A DNA stretch of 64,000 nucleotides from Alteromonas sp. RKMC-009 (GTDB lineage: Bacteria > Pseudomonadota > Gammaproteobacteria > Enterobacterales > Alteromonadaceae), in the NCBI RefSeq assembly GCF_003584565.2, contig NZ_CP031010.1, positions 2,294,001 through 2,358,000 of the forward strand. The letters run 5' to 3'. The position numbers and the translations under genes are program-made. The notes under the pieces were generated by a model. That model was given only the letters and a program-made list of their open reading frames with translations. It had not been told where the DNA came from and ran no database searches. Every line of letters starts with the position of its first letter. The first letter of the stretch is position 1. Of the stretch, positions 28,611 to 37,547 are shown piece after piece.

Positions 28611-30359
28611 ATGCAAAATTCCGACCCGGCGGCCAGTAACCAACGCCGCTTTTTTACGTATCTGCGAAACTATAAACTCGCTTTTTTCGTGGCCGTAATC
28701 GGTATGATTGGGTATTCCGCGCTGGATACCTACGTAATATCCAATCTTAAACCTCTGATAGATGACTCCCTTGGTAACGGTGACAGCGACTTTCTGCGTA
28801 TAGCGGCTATTGCCATCGTACCACTGTTTATCCTTCGCGGTATTTTCAATTTTATGGGCACCTACACCCTCAGCTGGATTGGCTCACAGGTTGTAATGAC
28901 CATGCGCCAGCAGTTGTTCGAAAAGTACATGCATTTACCGGTGTCATTCCATGATCAGCAGGCCGTCGGGGCACTCATCAGTAAAGTCACCTACGACACT
29001 GAACAGGTTGCTAATGCGGCCAGCAAGGCGCTGCTGACCATCGTTCGTGAGGGGGCGCTGGTTATTGGTCTGTTAGTCGTCATGCTGTATCAGTCCTGGC
29101 AGTTGTCTCTTATTTTTCTCATTATCGGCCCGCTGGTGGCAATCATCGTCGCAGTGGTCAGCAAACGGTTCAGGAAGGTCAGCCGCAATATACAACAGTC
29201 AATGGGAAGTGTGACGGCGTCGGTTGAGCAGGCAGTAAAAGGCCATAAAGTTATCCTTATGTTCGGGGGCCAGGACTTCGAACGTAACCGATTTGCACAG
29301 AAAAATAACCACAACCGTCAGCAAACGATGAAGCTGGCAGTGACGCAAATTTTAAGTGTGTCGTCTATCCAGGTCATTGCCTCTGTCGCACTGGCTGTGG
29401 TGTTGTTCATGGCAAGTCTGCCGGGCATTATGGCAAATCTGACCGCTGGCACGTTTATCAGCGTTGTGTTCTACATGGTGATGTTGCTTAAGCCACTTAA
29501 GCAACTGACCACTGTGAATAATGAATACCAGCGCGGCATGGCAGCCTGTAACAGTATTTTTGAAATACTGGATGAAGAGATTGAAGTGAATACCGGCACT
29601 AAAAAGGTGGAACGTGCGCAAGGTAACATCGCGTTTAATCATGTGACTTTCACTTATCCCGGTAAAGAACGTCCGGCCCTGACTGACATCAGTTTTTCAG
29701 CCAGACCGGGGGAAACCATTGCGCTGGTCGGTAAGTCCGGCAGCGGTAAATCTACCATTTCTTCTCTTCTCACCCGTTTTTACCTGCCTCAGCAGGGGGA
29801 AGTGCAGTTGGACGGTATGAATATTAATGACATTGAGCTGCGTTCGCTGCGCAAACAGTTTGCCACTGTTTCCCAGCATGTCACCTTGTTCAATGATTCC
29901 ATCGCCAACAACATTGCATACGGCGTAACGGATAAAGTATCGCGGGAAGATATCGAAAAAGCGGCAAAGATGGCCCATGTTACCGAGTTTGTGGATCAGC
30001 TTGACGAAGGCCTGGATACTGTCATCGGTGAAAATGGTCTGATGCTCTCGGGTGGTCAGCGTCAGCGTATTGCCATAGCCCGTGCAATTCTCGCCAGAGC
30101 GCCGGTACTGATTTTAGATGAAGCAACATCAGCGCTGGATACGGAATCCGAAAAACTGATTCAGGATGCACTGGAACAGCTGCAAAAGTCCTGTACATCC
30201 CTGGTGGTGGCCCACCGCCTGTCAACAATTGAAAAGGCAGACCAGATCATCGTCATCGATCAGGGGCGTATTCTTGAGCAGGGACGTCACAGCGAATTGC
30301 TGGCGAAAAAAGGCCATTATGCTCAGTTGCATGCATTACAGTTTGGTGAAACTCACTGA
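28611..30359 (+). CDS. msbA: lipid A export ATP-binding/permease protein MsbA
   Basis: A 582-residue half-transporter that flips core-lipid A across the inner membrane. Six membrane helices (residues about 20-310) precede an ABC ATPase with Walker A GKSGSGKST, Q-loop ATVSQHVTLF, signature LSGGQRQRIAIARA, Walker B VLILDEATSALD and the switch histidine in VVAHRLST. Length matches E. coli MsbA. It is followed by lpxK two bases after its stop, the classic msbA-lpxK pair, and by kdsB. Confidence 0.96.
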   Translation: MQNSDPAASNQRRFFTYLRNYKLAFFVAVIGMIGYSALDTYVISNLKPLIDDSLGNGDSDFLRIAAIAIVPLFILRGIFNFMGTYTLSWIGSQVVMTMRQQLFEKYMHLPVSFHDQQAVGALISKVTYDTEQVANAASKALLTIVREGALVIGLLVVMLYQSWQLSLIFLIIGPLVAIIVAVVSKRFRKVSRNIQQSMGSVTASVEQAVKGHKVILMFGGQDFERNRFAQKNNHNRQQTMKLAVTQILSVSSIQVIASVALAVVLFMASLPGIMANLTAGTFISVVFYMVMLLKPLKQLTTVNNEYQRGMAACNSIFEILDEEIEVNTGTKKVERAQGNIAFNHVTFTYPGKERPALTDISFSARPGETIALVGKSGSGKSTISSLLTRFYLPQQGEVQLDGMNINDIELRSLRKQFATVSQHVTLFNDSIANNIAYGVTDKVSREDIEKAAKMAHVTEFVDQLDEGLDTVIGENGLMLSGGQRQRIAIARAILARAPVLILDEATSALDTESEKLIQDALEQLQKSCTSLVVAHRLSTIEKADQIIVIDQGRILEQGRHSELLAKKGHYAQLHALQFGETH

Positions 30360-30361
30360 GC

Positions 30362-31378
30362 ATGGATATCAACAAGCTGTGGTACCAGAAATCAAAGCGG
30401 GTATGGCTGTTGTGGCCACTGGCTTTGTTATTTGCCTTTGTCAGTGCCTGCCGGCGATGGTTGTTTAAAGCCGGTTTAAAAAAGCGTTCTCATCCCGGAG
30501 CGTTTGTTATTGTTGTGGGCAACATTTCGGTTGGCGGCAATGGCAAAACGCCGGTGGTGCTGGCCATCACAGAACATATTAAAAGAAAAGGATTGAAACC
30601 CGGTGTACTCAGCCGTGGTTATGGCGGCACGATGCAGCATCATCCGTATCGTGTTATGCCCGGTGACGATGCTGCTGTTTGCGGTGATGAGCCTGCGTTA
30701 ATTGCAGGACGTACCGGCGTGCCGGTTGTTATAGACCCGGTGCGTGCTCGCGGGGCTAAAATGCTGGCGGAAGAATTACACTGTGATGTCATTATCTGCG
30801 ATGACGGGCTGCAACATTATGCGTTGGAACGGGATCTTGAGCTGGTAGTCATGGACAGCCGGGGCACCGGAAATGGTCATTTGCTGCCCATGGGCCCGCT
30901 ACGGGAGAAGCCCTGGCGACTGGCGTCTGTTGACGGAATAATCTTGAATGGCAACGCTGATTTAACGGCTTTGCCACAACAAATCACTTTGCCGCCTGCA
31001 TTTAATCTGACTCTTGAGGGGCGTTACTTTTGTAATGTCCGGGAGCCCGGACGCAAGACGGGGATTCAGGATTTTTGCGCAAAATCCGGTATTCATGCCC
31101 TGGCGGGGATTGGTCATCCCGATCGTTTCTTCCGCCAGCTAGAGAAGTACGGAATGACGTTATCATCAACACAACCGCTTCCCGATCATCATCATTTCTC
31201 CGCCGCAGATATTCCCCCAGGCACCGTGGTCATGACAGAGAAAGATGCTGTGAAGGCAAGGGCATTTGCCCATGAAGATTGTTGGTATTTGCCGGTGGAT
31301 GCTGTATTACCTGAAGAATTTTATGACTTACTGGATACCCGGTTTGAAGCCGGAAGAAGGATAAACAATGAGCTTTGA
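30362..31378 (+). CDS. lpxK: tetraacyldisaccharide 4'-kinase
   Basis: A 338-residue membrane-associated kinase that adds the 4'-phosphate to the lipid A precursor, giving lipid IVA. It has one N-terminal hydrophobic helix (residues 17-35), the P-loop GNISVGGNGKTPV, the GVLSRGYGG block and the DDGLQHYALERD motif that binds the catalytic metal. The product is the precursor that is completed to core-lipid A and exported by MsbA. It overlaps the Trm112-like gene by 11 bases. Confidence 0.95.
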   Translation: MDINKLWYQKSKRVWLLWPLALLFAFVSACRRWLFKAGLKKRSHPGAFVIVVGNISVGGNGKTPVVLAITEHIKRKGLKPGVLSRGYGGTMQHHPYRVMPGDDAAVCGDEPALIAGRTGVPVVIDPVRARGAKMLAEELHCDVIICDDGLQHYALERDLELVVMDSRGTGNGHLLPMGPLREKPWRLASVDGIILNGNADLTALPQQITLPPAFNLTLEGRYFCNVREPGRKTGIQDFCAKSGIHALAGIGHPDRFFRQLEKYGMTLSSTQPLPDHHHFSAADIPPGTVVMTEKDAVKARAFAHEDCWYLPVDAVLPEEFYDLLDTRFEAGRRINNEL

Positions 31379-31562
31379 CATTAAATTATTGGATGTACTT
31401 GCATGCCCTGTATGCAAAGGTAAATTGATCCTGTCACAGGATAAGCAGGCCTTGTTGTGTCGTTTTGACCGCCTCAGTTATCCGGTGAAAGACGGTATTC
31501 CCGTATTAATGGAAGTGAACGCCACAAAGTTATCAGTAGACGACATGGATGCGGCCCGCTGA
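31368..31562 (+). CDS. Trm112-like zinc-ribbon protein (YcaR family)
   Basis: A 64-residue protein of the Trm112/YcaR (UPF0434) family, beginning LLDVLACPVCKGKL and ending in the YPVKDGIPVLM motif. Only the CPVC pair and a later single cysteine (LLCRFD) are present, so the ribbon is of the partial bacterial kind. Eukaryotic Trm112 activates methyltransferases; the bacterial protein's role is not settled. It lies between lpxK and kdsB, as in E. coli (ycaR). It overlaps lpxK by 11 bases and kdsB by one, suggesting coupled translation. Confidence 0.9.
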   Translation: MSFDIKLLDVLACPVCKGKLILSQDKQALLCRFDRLSYPVKDGIPVLMEVNATKLSVDDMDAAR

Positions 31563-32320
31563 TGGACTTTACCGTTATCATTCCTGCCAGATACGGCTCT
31601 TCCCGGTTTCCGGGTAAACCTCTTGCTGATATCAATGGAAAGCCAATGATTCAGCATGTGACCGAGAGAGCGGCAGAAGCGGGCGCATCGGCTGTGATTG
31701 TCGCTACCGACGATAACCGTATAGCGGCTGTAGCGGAGGGCTTCTCACGGGTGGTGATGACGTCGGACAAACATGAATCCGGCACTGAGCGTCTTGCGGA
31801 AGTCATTCAGAAAGAGAACCTTGCGGATGATACCCTTATCGTAAACGTGCAGGGCGATGAGCCTTTCGTACCTGCTGCCAACATCCGTCAGGTTGTGGAA
31901 AACCTGTCACAGCGCTCTGATGTGGCCATGACCACACTGGGCACTGAAATGCACAGCGCAGATGATGTGCTTAACCCGAATATGGTGAAAGTGGTACGAA
32001 ACGTCAAAGGTGAAGCGCTCTATTTTTCCCGTTCGGCAATCCCCTTTGAGCGTAGCAGCATGATGACCGATCCGGGCAGAACTGATCCCTCCCTTTATCT
32101 TCGCCATATTGGTTTATATGCTTACCGTGCAGGTTATGTGAATCAGTATGTCAGTTACACGCCCAGTGCGCTGGAACATACAGAGTCACTGGAGCAGTTA
32201 AGGGCTTTATGGTACGGCGACAAAATTCATGTTGATGTGGCATCCGAACCACCGCCTGTGGGCATTGATACGCCGCATGATCTGACACGACTTCTGGCAC
32301 TGCTGAATGACGGAGAATGA
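31562..32320 (+). CDS. kdsB: 3-deoxy-manno-octulosonate cytidylyltransferase
   Basis: A 252-residue enzyme that activates Kdo as CMP-Kdo for the lipopolysaccharide inner core. The nucleotidyltransferase motif IIPARYGSSRFPGKPLADI opens the protein, followed by VNVQGDEPF and RSAIPFER, and by HIGLYAYRAGY near residue 180. The ATG overlaps the previous stop (TGATG). It belongs to the msbA-lpxK-kdsB envelope operon. Confidence 0.96.
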   Translation: MDFTVIIPARYGSSRFPGKPLADINGKPMIQHVTERAAEAGASAVIVATDDNRIAAVAEGFSRVVMTSDKHESGTERLAEVIQKENLADDTLIVNVQGDEPFVPAANIRQVVENLSQRSDVAMTTLGTEMHSADDVLNPNMVKVVRNVKGEALYFSRSAIPFERSSMMTDPGRTDPSLYLRHIGLYAYRAGYVNQYVSYTPSALEHTESLEQLRALWYGDKIHVDVASEPPPVGIDTPHDLTRLLALLNDGE

Positions 32321-32323
32321 TTT

Positions 32324-32983
32324 ATGAATGTGGTAATTACCGGTGGTAACCGCGGGATCGGGCTGGCGCTGACCAAAGCGTGTCTTGCCAGAGGCGATAA
32401 CGTTTACGTTGCCTGCCGTAACAGTTCTGACGCGCTGAATGCTTCCGGAGCAACGGTGTTGACCGGCGTGGATGTCTCTAACCCGGATGCGTTACCGGCG
32501 GCACTTGCACCTCTGCTCGATATTCACATTGACCTTCTCATCAATAATGCCGGCGTACTGGCCAGGGAAACGCTGGATGAACAGGAACCGCATACTATTG
32601 ATTATCAGTTCAGAGTTAATGCTCTGGGGCCTTTGCTGGTATCGCAAATCCTGCTCCCGGCCATGGGTGAAGGCAGCAAAATCGGCCTTGTGACCAGCCG
32701 GATGGGCTCTATGGCGGATAACACATCAGGTGGATATTACGGTTACCGGATGTCAAAAGCAGCATTGAACGCTGCCGGTGTCTCTATGGCCAACGATTTG
32801 CGTACCAGAGGCATTGCAGTGGCATTACTACACCCGGGCTTTGTGCAGACGGAAATGGTGAATAATGCCGGTGATGTTGATGCAGATACAGCCGCTGCCG
32901 GTCTGTTGAAGCAACTTGATAGTCTTTCAATGGAGAACACCGGTAGCTTTGTTCATGCAAACGGGGAGTCACTGCCTTGGTGA
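32324..32983 (+). CDS. short-chain dehydrogenase/reductase
   Basis: A 219-residue classical SDR. The Rossmann motif GGNRGIGLAL is at residues 6-15, NNAG near 78, and the catalytic YxxxK is YGYRMSKAALN with an upstream TSRMGS serine. Substrate is unknown; related small SDRs in this size class are often annotated C-factor-like. It follows kdsB by three bases and overlaps the kelch gene at its stop, so it is translated as part of the lipid A/Kdo operon. An envelope-sugar or lipid reduction is possible but not shown. Confidence 0.85.
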   Translation: MNVVITGGNRGIGLALTKACLARGDNVYVACRNSSDALNASGATVLTGVDVSNPDALPAALAPLLDIHIDLLINNAGVLARETLDEQEPHTIDYQFRVNALGPLLVSQILLPAMGEGSKIGLVTSRMGSMADNTSGGYYGYRMSKAALNAAGVSMANDLRTRGIAVALLHPGFVQTEMVNNAGDVDADTAAAGLLKQLDSLSMENTGSFVHANGESLPW

Positions 32984-33975
32984 TTTGCCGTTCTGCAGTA
33001 CTTGCACTCCTTTTTTGCGCAGGTAATGCCGTCGCAGAAAGTAATTATCACTGGCAACACGGCCCGTCATTACCAGCACCGGTGCAGGAAATTTACCCGG
33101 CAGTTCACAAAGACAGTATTTATGTGGCTGGTGGCCTGACATCCGGAACCCCGAATTTCACGGTATCAGACCAGGTTTTTCGTTTTCAGCAGGGCAGCCA
33201 AAACTGGCAAACATTGCCGCCTTTTCCTGTTCCTGTGCATCACGCTATGCTTGTGTCTGCGGGGGATAAATTATGGTCCTTCGGTGGTTTCACAGAAAAC
33301 GAAAACGGGCAGTGGATCAATTCCTCTGCGGTTTGGGAATTTAATGAAAGTGACGGCAGCTGGATAAAGCGTAATCCCATGCCGGTTAAATTGTCTGAAA
33401 GCATTTCTGCCGTTATAAACGGTAAAGTGCACCTCGCCGGCGGACGGACTACGACGAAAGATAACTATCACTGGCAGCATCATATGGATTCAGACTGGCA
33501 CGGCGTGTTTGATCCGGAAACGTCGGTGTGGCAGTCAGCAACGCCAATTCCAACCCCGCGCAACAGTGCATGCAGTGTGGTCTATGACGATAAGTGGCAT
33601 GTGATTGGTGGCCGCACAGTGGACAACGGTAACACTGCTATGCATGAAGTATTTGATGCAGCAAAAGATATCTGGATAACCGGAAAACCTATGCCGGAAG
33701 CAGAAGCCGGGATTGGTTGCGCGGTGCTTCACGGCAGTATTTATGTTTTTGGCGGCGAATATTTTGACGATGCCGGAGGTGGCGTATTTCACAAGGTCTG
33801 GCGATACGAAATTAATCGTAAGCGCTGGTCTGAAGCCACTGTCATGCCAGTGCCGCGACACGGGTTGGGCGTGGTGACCTTTGAGGATGCAATCTGGTTA
33901 ATTGGCGGGGCAGGTGAGGCAGGTGCGAAAGACACCCGCCATATCGTCAGTCAGTTTACGGTTGCCACTGACTGA
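32977..33975 (+). CDS. secreted kelch-repeat protein
   Basis: A 332-residue exported beta-propeller protein. An N-terminal signal (VICRSAVLALLFCAGNAVA) precedes five or six kelch repeats, recognisable by GG doublets followed at a distance by Y/W pairs, such as IYVAGGLTSG, LWSFGGFTEN, VHLAGGRTTT, WHVIGGRTVD, IYVFGGEYFD and IWLIGGAGEA. Bacterial kelch propellers include sialate mutarotase NanM; substrate here is unknown. The start is either TTG 32977 or GTG 32980 (the latter overlapping the SDR stop as GTGA); GGGGAG at 32962 suits the TTG spacing better. Its coupling to the SDR gene suggests related roles. Confidence 0.82.
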   Translation: MVICRSAVLALLFCAGNAVAESNYHWQHGPSLPAPVQEIYPAVHKDSIYVAGGLTSGTPNFTVSDQVFRFQQGSQNWQTLPPFPVPVHHAMLVSAGDKLWSFGGFTENENGQWINSSAVWEFNESDGSWIKRNPMPVKLSESISAVINGKVHLAGGRTTTKDNYHWQHHMDSDWHGVFDPETSVWQSATPIPTPRNSACSVVYDDKWHVIGGRTVDNGNTAMHEVFDAAKDIWITGKPMPEAEAGIGCAVLHGSIYVFGGEYFDDAGGGVFHKVWRYEINRKRWSEATVMPVPRHGLGVVTFEDAIWLIGGAGEAGAKDTRHIVSQFTVATD

Positions 33976-33980
33976 TTATG

Positions 33981-34001
33981 ACGGCCTGTGGATCAGGCCG
34001 T
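33981..34001. terminator. hairpin between the kelch gene and rimO
   Basis: ACGGCCTG (33981-33988) pairs with CAGGCCGT (33994-34001) around five bases and overlaps the rimO stop. The T stretch is short on both sides, so it is a weak terminator candidate for the two convergent genes. Confidence 0.5.
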
Positions 34002-35438
34002 TTCCATCTCTTCGTCATCGTCAGGACTCAAAACGCCCCAGACATCGTGCTCATCAGCATGAATGATTTCTGCCCACACACGTTCACCCGGTTTCACATC
34101 GTGCACACCATTGAGGTGTACGACGCCGTCGACTTCCGGGGCGTCCGCATAAGTACGGCCAACGGCACCTTCGGCGTCGACACTGTCAATGACCACCAGA
34201 TATTCTTTACCGATACGTGACTTCAGGCGTTGTGCACTGATTTCGCTTTGAACTGCCATAAAGCGTGCAAGCCGGTCCTGCTTAACGTCTTCCGGCACCG
34301 GGTCAGGCAAATCATTGGCCTTTGCGCCTTCAACCGGACTGTAAGCAAAGCAGCCAACGCGGTCCAGCTGTGCTTCGCGAAGGAAAGTCAGCAATTCTTC
34401 AAATTCTTCTTCCGTTTCTCCCGGGAAACCAACAATAAAGGTTGAGCGGATAATGAGCTCAGGGCAAGCTTCACGCCAGGCTTTGACCCGCTCGATGGTG
34501 CGTTCTGCACTGCCCGGACGCTTCATCAGACGCAGGATACGTTTGCTGGCATGCTGAAAAGGGATATCAAGATACGGCAGAATACGACCTTCATTCATTA
34601 GCGGAATAAGATCATCCACATGAGGGTAGGGATAAACGTAGTGCAGACGCACCCACATATCCAGTTCACCGAGTTTTTCACACAACTGCTGCATATGTGC
34701 CTTAACCGGCATTCCATTCCAGAAACCGGTGCGGTGTTTTACATCTACACCGTATGCACTGGTGTCCTGGGAAATGACCAGTAATTCGCTGACACCTGCA
34801 GATTTCAGGCGCTTTGCTTCATCAAGTATTTCACCCACCGGACGGCTGACCAGGTCTCCCCGCATAGATGGAATAATGCAGAATGTACAGCGGTGGTTAC
34901 AGCCCTCGGAGATTTTGAGATAGGCGTAGTTTCTCGGAGTCAGTTTAATGCCGTGATCCGGTACAAGGTGCTCGAACGGATTGTGAACCGGCTTCGGCAG
35001 ATGACTGTGAACCTGTTCCACCACGCTTTCATAAGCATGGGGGCCGGTGATCGCGAGCACATTCGGATGCACCTCGCGGATTTCATCTTCTTTGATCCCG
35101 AGACAACCGGTCACAATCACCTTCCCGTTTTCTGTCAGTGCTTCACCAATCGTATCTAAAGATTCCTGCACAGCAGAATCGATAAAACCGCAGGTATTGA
35201 CGATGACGAGATCGGCATCGTTGTAAGTAGGGACAACATCGTACCCTTCGGTGCGAAGCTGGGTGAGGATCCTCTCGGAATCCACGAGGTTTTTCGGGCA
35301 GCCTAAACTGACAAAGCCTATTTTCGCAATGGGATTTTCCACGGTGGATGCCGGGCTGTCGCTACGCTGTGACTCAAGTACTTTGACCGGAGTACTGAGT
35401 GTGGTGGTCGCGTTCGGGGTGTATTTCTCTACGGACAT
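33993..35438 (-). CDS. rimO: ribosomal protein S12 methylthiotransferase RimO
   Basis: A 481-residue radical-SAM enzyme that adds a methylthio group to an aspartate of ribosomal protein S12. The N-terminal UPF0004 domain holds the cluster cysteines in [18 protein letters not shown] and VTGCLG. The radical-SAM motif is CNHRCTFC in [17 protein letters not shown], and a TRAM domain ends the protein (from about residue 405). It carries roughly 35 extra N-terminal residues ([20 protein letters not shown]...) before the conserved start, so a later start is possible, though no better-spaced one is evident. Confidence 0.94.
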   Translation of the reverse strand: MSVEKYTPNATTTLSTPVKVLESQRSDSPASTVENPIAKIGFVSLGCPKNLVDSERILTQLRTEGYDVVPTYNDADLVIVNTCGFIDSAVQESLDTIGEALTENGKVIVTGCLGIKEDEIREVHPNVLAITGPHAYESVVEQVHSHLPKPVHNPFEHLVPDHGIKLTPRNYAYLKISEGCNHRCTFCIIPSMRGDLVSRPVGEILDEAKRLKSAGVSELLVISQDTSAYGVDVKHRTGFWNGMPVKAHMQQLCEKLGELDMWVRLHYVYPYPHVDDLIPLMNEGRILPYLDIPFQHASKRILRLMKRPGSAERTIERVKAWREACPELIIRSTFIVGFPGETEEEFEELLTFLREAQLDRVGCFAYSPVEGAKANDLPDPVPEDVKQDRLARFMAVQSEISAQRLKSRIGKEYLVVIDSVDAEGAVGRTYADAPEVDGVVHLNGVHDVKPGERVWAEIIHADEHDVWGVLSPDDDEEMETA

Positions 35439-35612
35439 GAACTTCTACTGTTAACACATTATCGGCACATTATATCAGGCTTATTGCAGAGTAATAAGAT
35501 TAGCCTTCGTTCCGGCAGCGATTTCCTCTTTTTTCATTCACCTGTTAGACTGCCGCACCTGAATAATCCTGTGTGTCCGGGCGTTACCCGGAGGAAAAAG
35601 CGTTCACTCCTC

Positions 35613-36158
35613 ATGTTATTGCCGTTACATTGCTATGATGAAGCTGGTCGCATCAAACCGCCACTCTGGCTTTACTGGATGCTGTTAATACTTTGCAGTG
35701 ACTGGATTGCATTAGTCTTTTCACTGGTCACGTTTGGTCAGACATCAGAACTACTTTCCGTACTTTATCCTGATAAAACAGTACTCGGCTGGCGCTTGCT
35801 TGCCACCTGGCCTTTTTTAACAGTCATTTTGCTGATGGGTAACCGGGAACGGTTGTGGAAGAAGGAATTGACCGGCTGGCGACTGGGGATCATGCCGCTT
35901 ATCTGGACGGGAAATATCGTCAGTATCGCAGCACAAATGCAGACCGTGCTGCACGACCAGTGGGATTTCCACTGGACGCCGGCTTGTTTTATTCTGGTCA
36001 ATGTTCTGGTGTTCGTCACTGTCATGCGCAGCCGGCACATCCGGTTGATGGTCAGTGACTGGCGTGATCCGGCCACCGGAGACAGTGGCGGAACAGAAGG
36101 TAAAACAATTACTGACGCTGGCGGGACAAAGCCTGGTCAAAATACATCGCCACACTGA
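35613..36158 (+). CDS. DUF2919 family membrane protein
   Basis: A 181-residue protein with about four membrane helices and the DUF2919 opening MLLPLHCYDEAGRIKPPLWLYW. The family includes E. coli YfeZ and has no known function. The ATG at 35613 is chosen because the family begins there; a GGAGG lies 20 bases upstream, further than usual. A longer frame from 35484 would add 43 residues without family character. The last 50 bases overlap the end of the convergent gene on the other strand. Confidence 0.75.
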   Translation: MLLPLHCYDEAGRIKPPLWLYWMLLILCSDWIALVFSLVTFGQTSELLSVLYPDKTVLGWRLLATWPFLTVILLMGNRERLWKKELTGWRLGIMPLIWTGNIVSIAAQMQTVLHDQWDFHWTPACFILVNVLVFVTVMRSRHIRLMVSDWRDPATGDSGGTEGKTITDAGGTKPGQNTSPH

Positions 36159-36516
36159 CATTGCTGTCGTTTACCAGGCGCTCATAACAAATACCGGCAA
36201 ACGCGTAGGAATACTCTCCGGCGTCAAGTACAACAAAGGGCGCTTCGGGATTTGAATCGTCATATCGCCAGTCGCCGCCGGCAATCTTTCTGTAGGTCTC
36301 ACCCAGATACGCACCGTAGACGTTACAAATGGTAAAGACGGCGGAGTCTTCCAGCGCTTTGTCGTGGTACTTGTCCAGAAAAGAAAGCAGTATGTCGTCA
36401 ACGCTCTTTGTGCTTTCAGGGCTGTAATCCAGTTCAATAGCGAATTCATCCCGGGCCGCCCGGACAGCGTCGGCAGAGCATTCTTCCATTAATTTTTCGA
36501 GTTCAGCTTGTTGCAT
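36109..36516 (-). CDS. hypothetical acidic cytoplasmic protein
   Basis: A 135-residue soluble acidic protein I do not recognise with confidence. It has helical N-terminal and C-terminal parts and a central NVYGAYLGETYRKIAGGDWRYDD segment that recalls DUF3806-type proteins. The ATG has an excellent AAGGAG, which together with normal codon use supports it being real. Its 3' end overlaps the convergent DUF2919 gene by 50 bases. It lies downstream of tcdA on the same strand (46-base gap) and may be cotranscribed. Confidence 0.7.
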   Translation of the reverse strand: MQQAELEKLMEECSADAVRAARDEFAIELDYSPESTKSVDDILLSFLDKYHDKALEDSAVFTICNVYGAYLGETYRKIAGGDWRYDDSNPEAPFVVLDAGEYSYAFAGICYERLVNDSNVSVAMYFDQALSRQRQ

Positions 36517-36562
36517 CGTGTTCTCCTTTTTCTTTTATTGTGCGCGTTGTAGCACGATGTGT

Positions 36563-37336
36563 CTATTTCGCCGTGATTTTATTAATCACACTGGCCGCTG
36601 CAAACATGCCAAATGTTGCGGTTACCGTAACCACTGCACCAAAACCGCCGGCGCAATCGAGTCGCGTACCGCCTTCAAGTGCAGATTTACTGTGACACAC
36701 TGAACCGTCCGGTTGGGGGTAGCGTAACTGTTCCGTAGAATAGATGCACTCCACACCAAACCGGCGTTTCGGATTTTTCGTGAAGTTATAAAAGCGTCTT
36801 AATTCACTGCGAACCTTTGCCGCCAGCGGATCCTGAATAGTTCTGGCGAGATCGCCCCGTGTTATCTGCGTGGGATCAATTTGTCCGCCGGCACCACCAA
36901 CGGTCACAACATGGCACTTGTTACGCTTGCACCAGGCAATGATAGCCGCTTTGGCCTTCACACTGTCGGTGGCTTCAATCACACTGTCCATATCAGTATG
37001 CAACACTTCACGGACATTCTCAGGTGTCACAAAGTCTTCTACCGTAATCACCCTGCAGGCCGGATTAATTAACTTAATGCGTTCAGCAAGCACGTCGACT
37101 TTTGCCTGACCTACCGTGTTGTCCAGAGCATGGATCTGACGGTTGATGTTGGTCGTACAGACATCATCAAGGTCAATCAGGGTAATCGTACCCACACCGC
37201 TGCGTGCCAGTGCTTCAGCACTCCACGCGCCAACGCCCCCTACACCTGTTACACAAACGTGGGCTGCTGCCAGTTTTTCAGTGCCATCAACGCCGTACAG
37301 CCGGCTTATTCCGCCAAATCTTTGTTTTTCGCTCAT
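36563..37336 (-). CDS. tcdA: tRNA threonylcarbamoyladenosine dehydratase TcdA
   Basis: A 257-residue E1-like ThiF/MoeB-fold enzyme that cyclises t6A37 of tRNAs to ct6A using ATP. The nucleotide-binding motif GVGGVGAWSAEALARSG is near residue 30, DLDDVCTTNINRQ follows, and VIEATDSVKAK is in the middle. It ends in a short hydrophobic tail (FGMFAAASVINKITAK), as in E. coli TcdA (CsdL/YgdL). AGGAA precedes the ATG. The sulfur-relay genes csdA/csdE are not in the window. Confidence 0.94.
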   Translation of the reverse strand: MSEKQRFGGISRLYGVDGTEKLAAAHVCVTGVGGVGAWSAEALARSGVGTITLIDLDDVCTTNINRQIHALDNTVGQAKVDVLAERIKLINPACRVITVEDFVTPENVREVLHTDMDSVIEATDSVKAKAAIIAWCKRNKCHVVTVGGAGGQIDPTQITRGDLARTIQDPLAAKVRSELRRFYNFTKNPKRRFGVECIYSTEQLRYPQPDGSVCHSKSALEGGTRLDCAGGFGAVVTVTATFGMFAAASVINKITAK

Positions 37337-37547
37337 AGTTCCTGCTGATTTAATGTAAAACCTGCGTCGCTGACGGTAATTCAGGCGACCGGCAGTATTT
37401 TACAGGGAATTTTTTGTTAATGCAGTGCGCAGTGCGGATTTGACGGGGATTATTCTAATTATCCGGATAATCAATCCTTGAATTGCCAAAATACGTTAAA
37501 CGAAAGGTGTGGTTAAATTTCAAAATCCAATTTAACAGGAGCTTTCC

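Noticed and set aside
35484..35612. A 43-residue N-terminal extension of the DUF2919 protein
   Set aside because: The extension lacks family character and a ribosome-binding site at its start; the conserved family sequence begins at the ATG at 35613.
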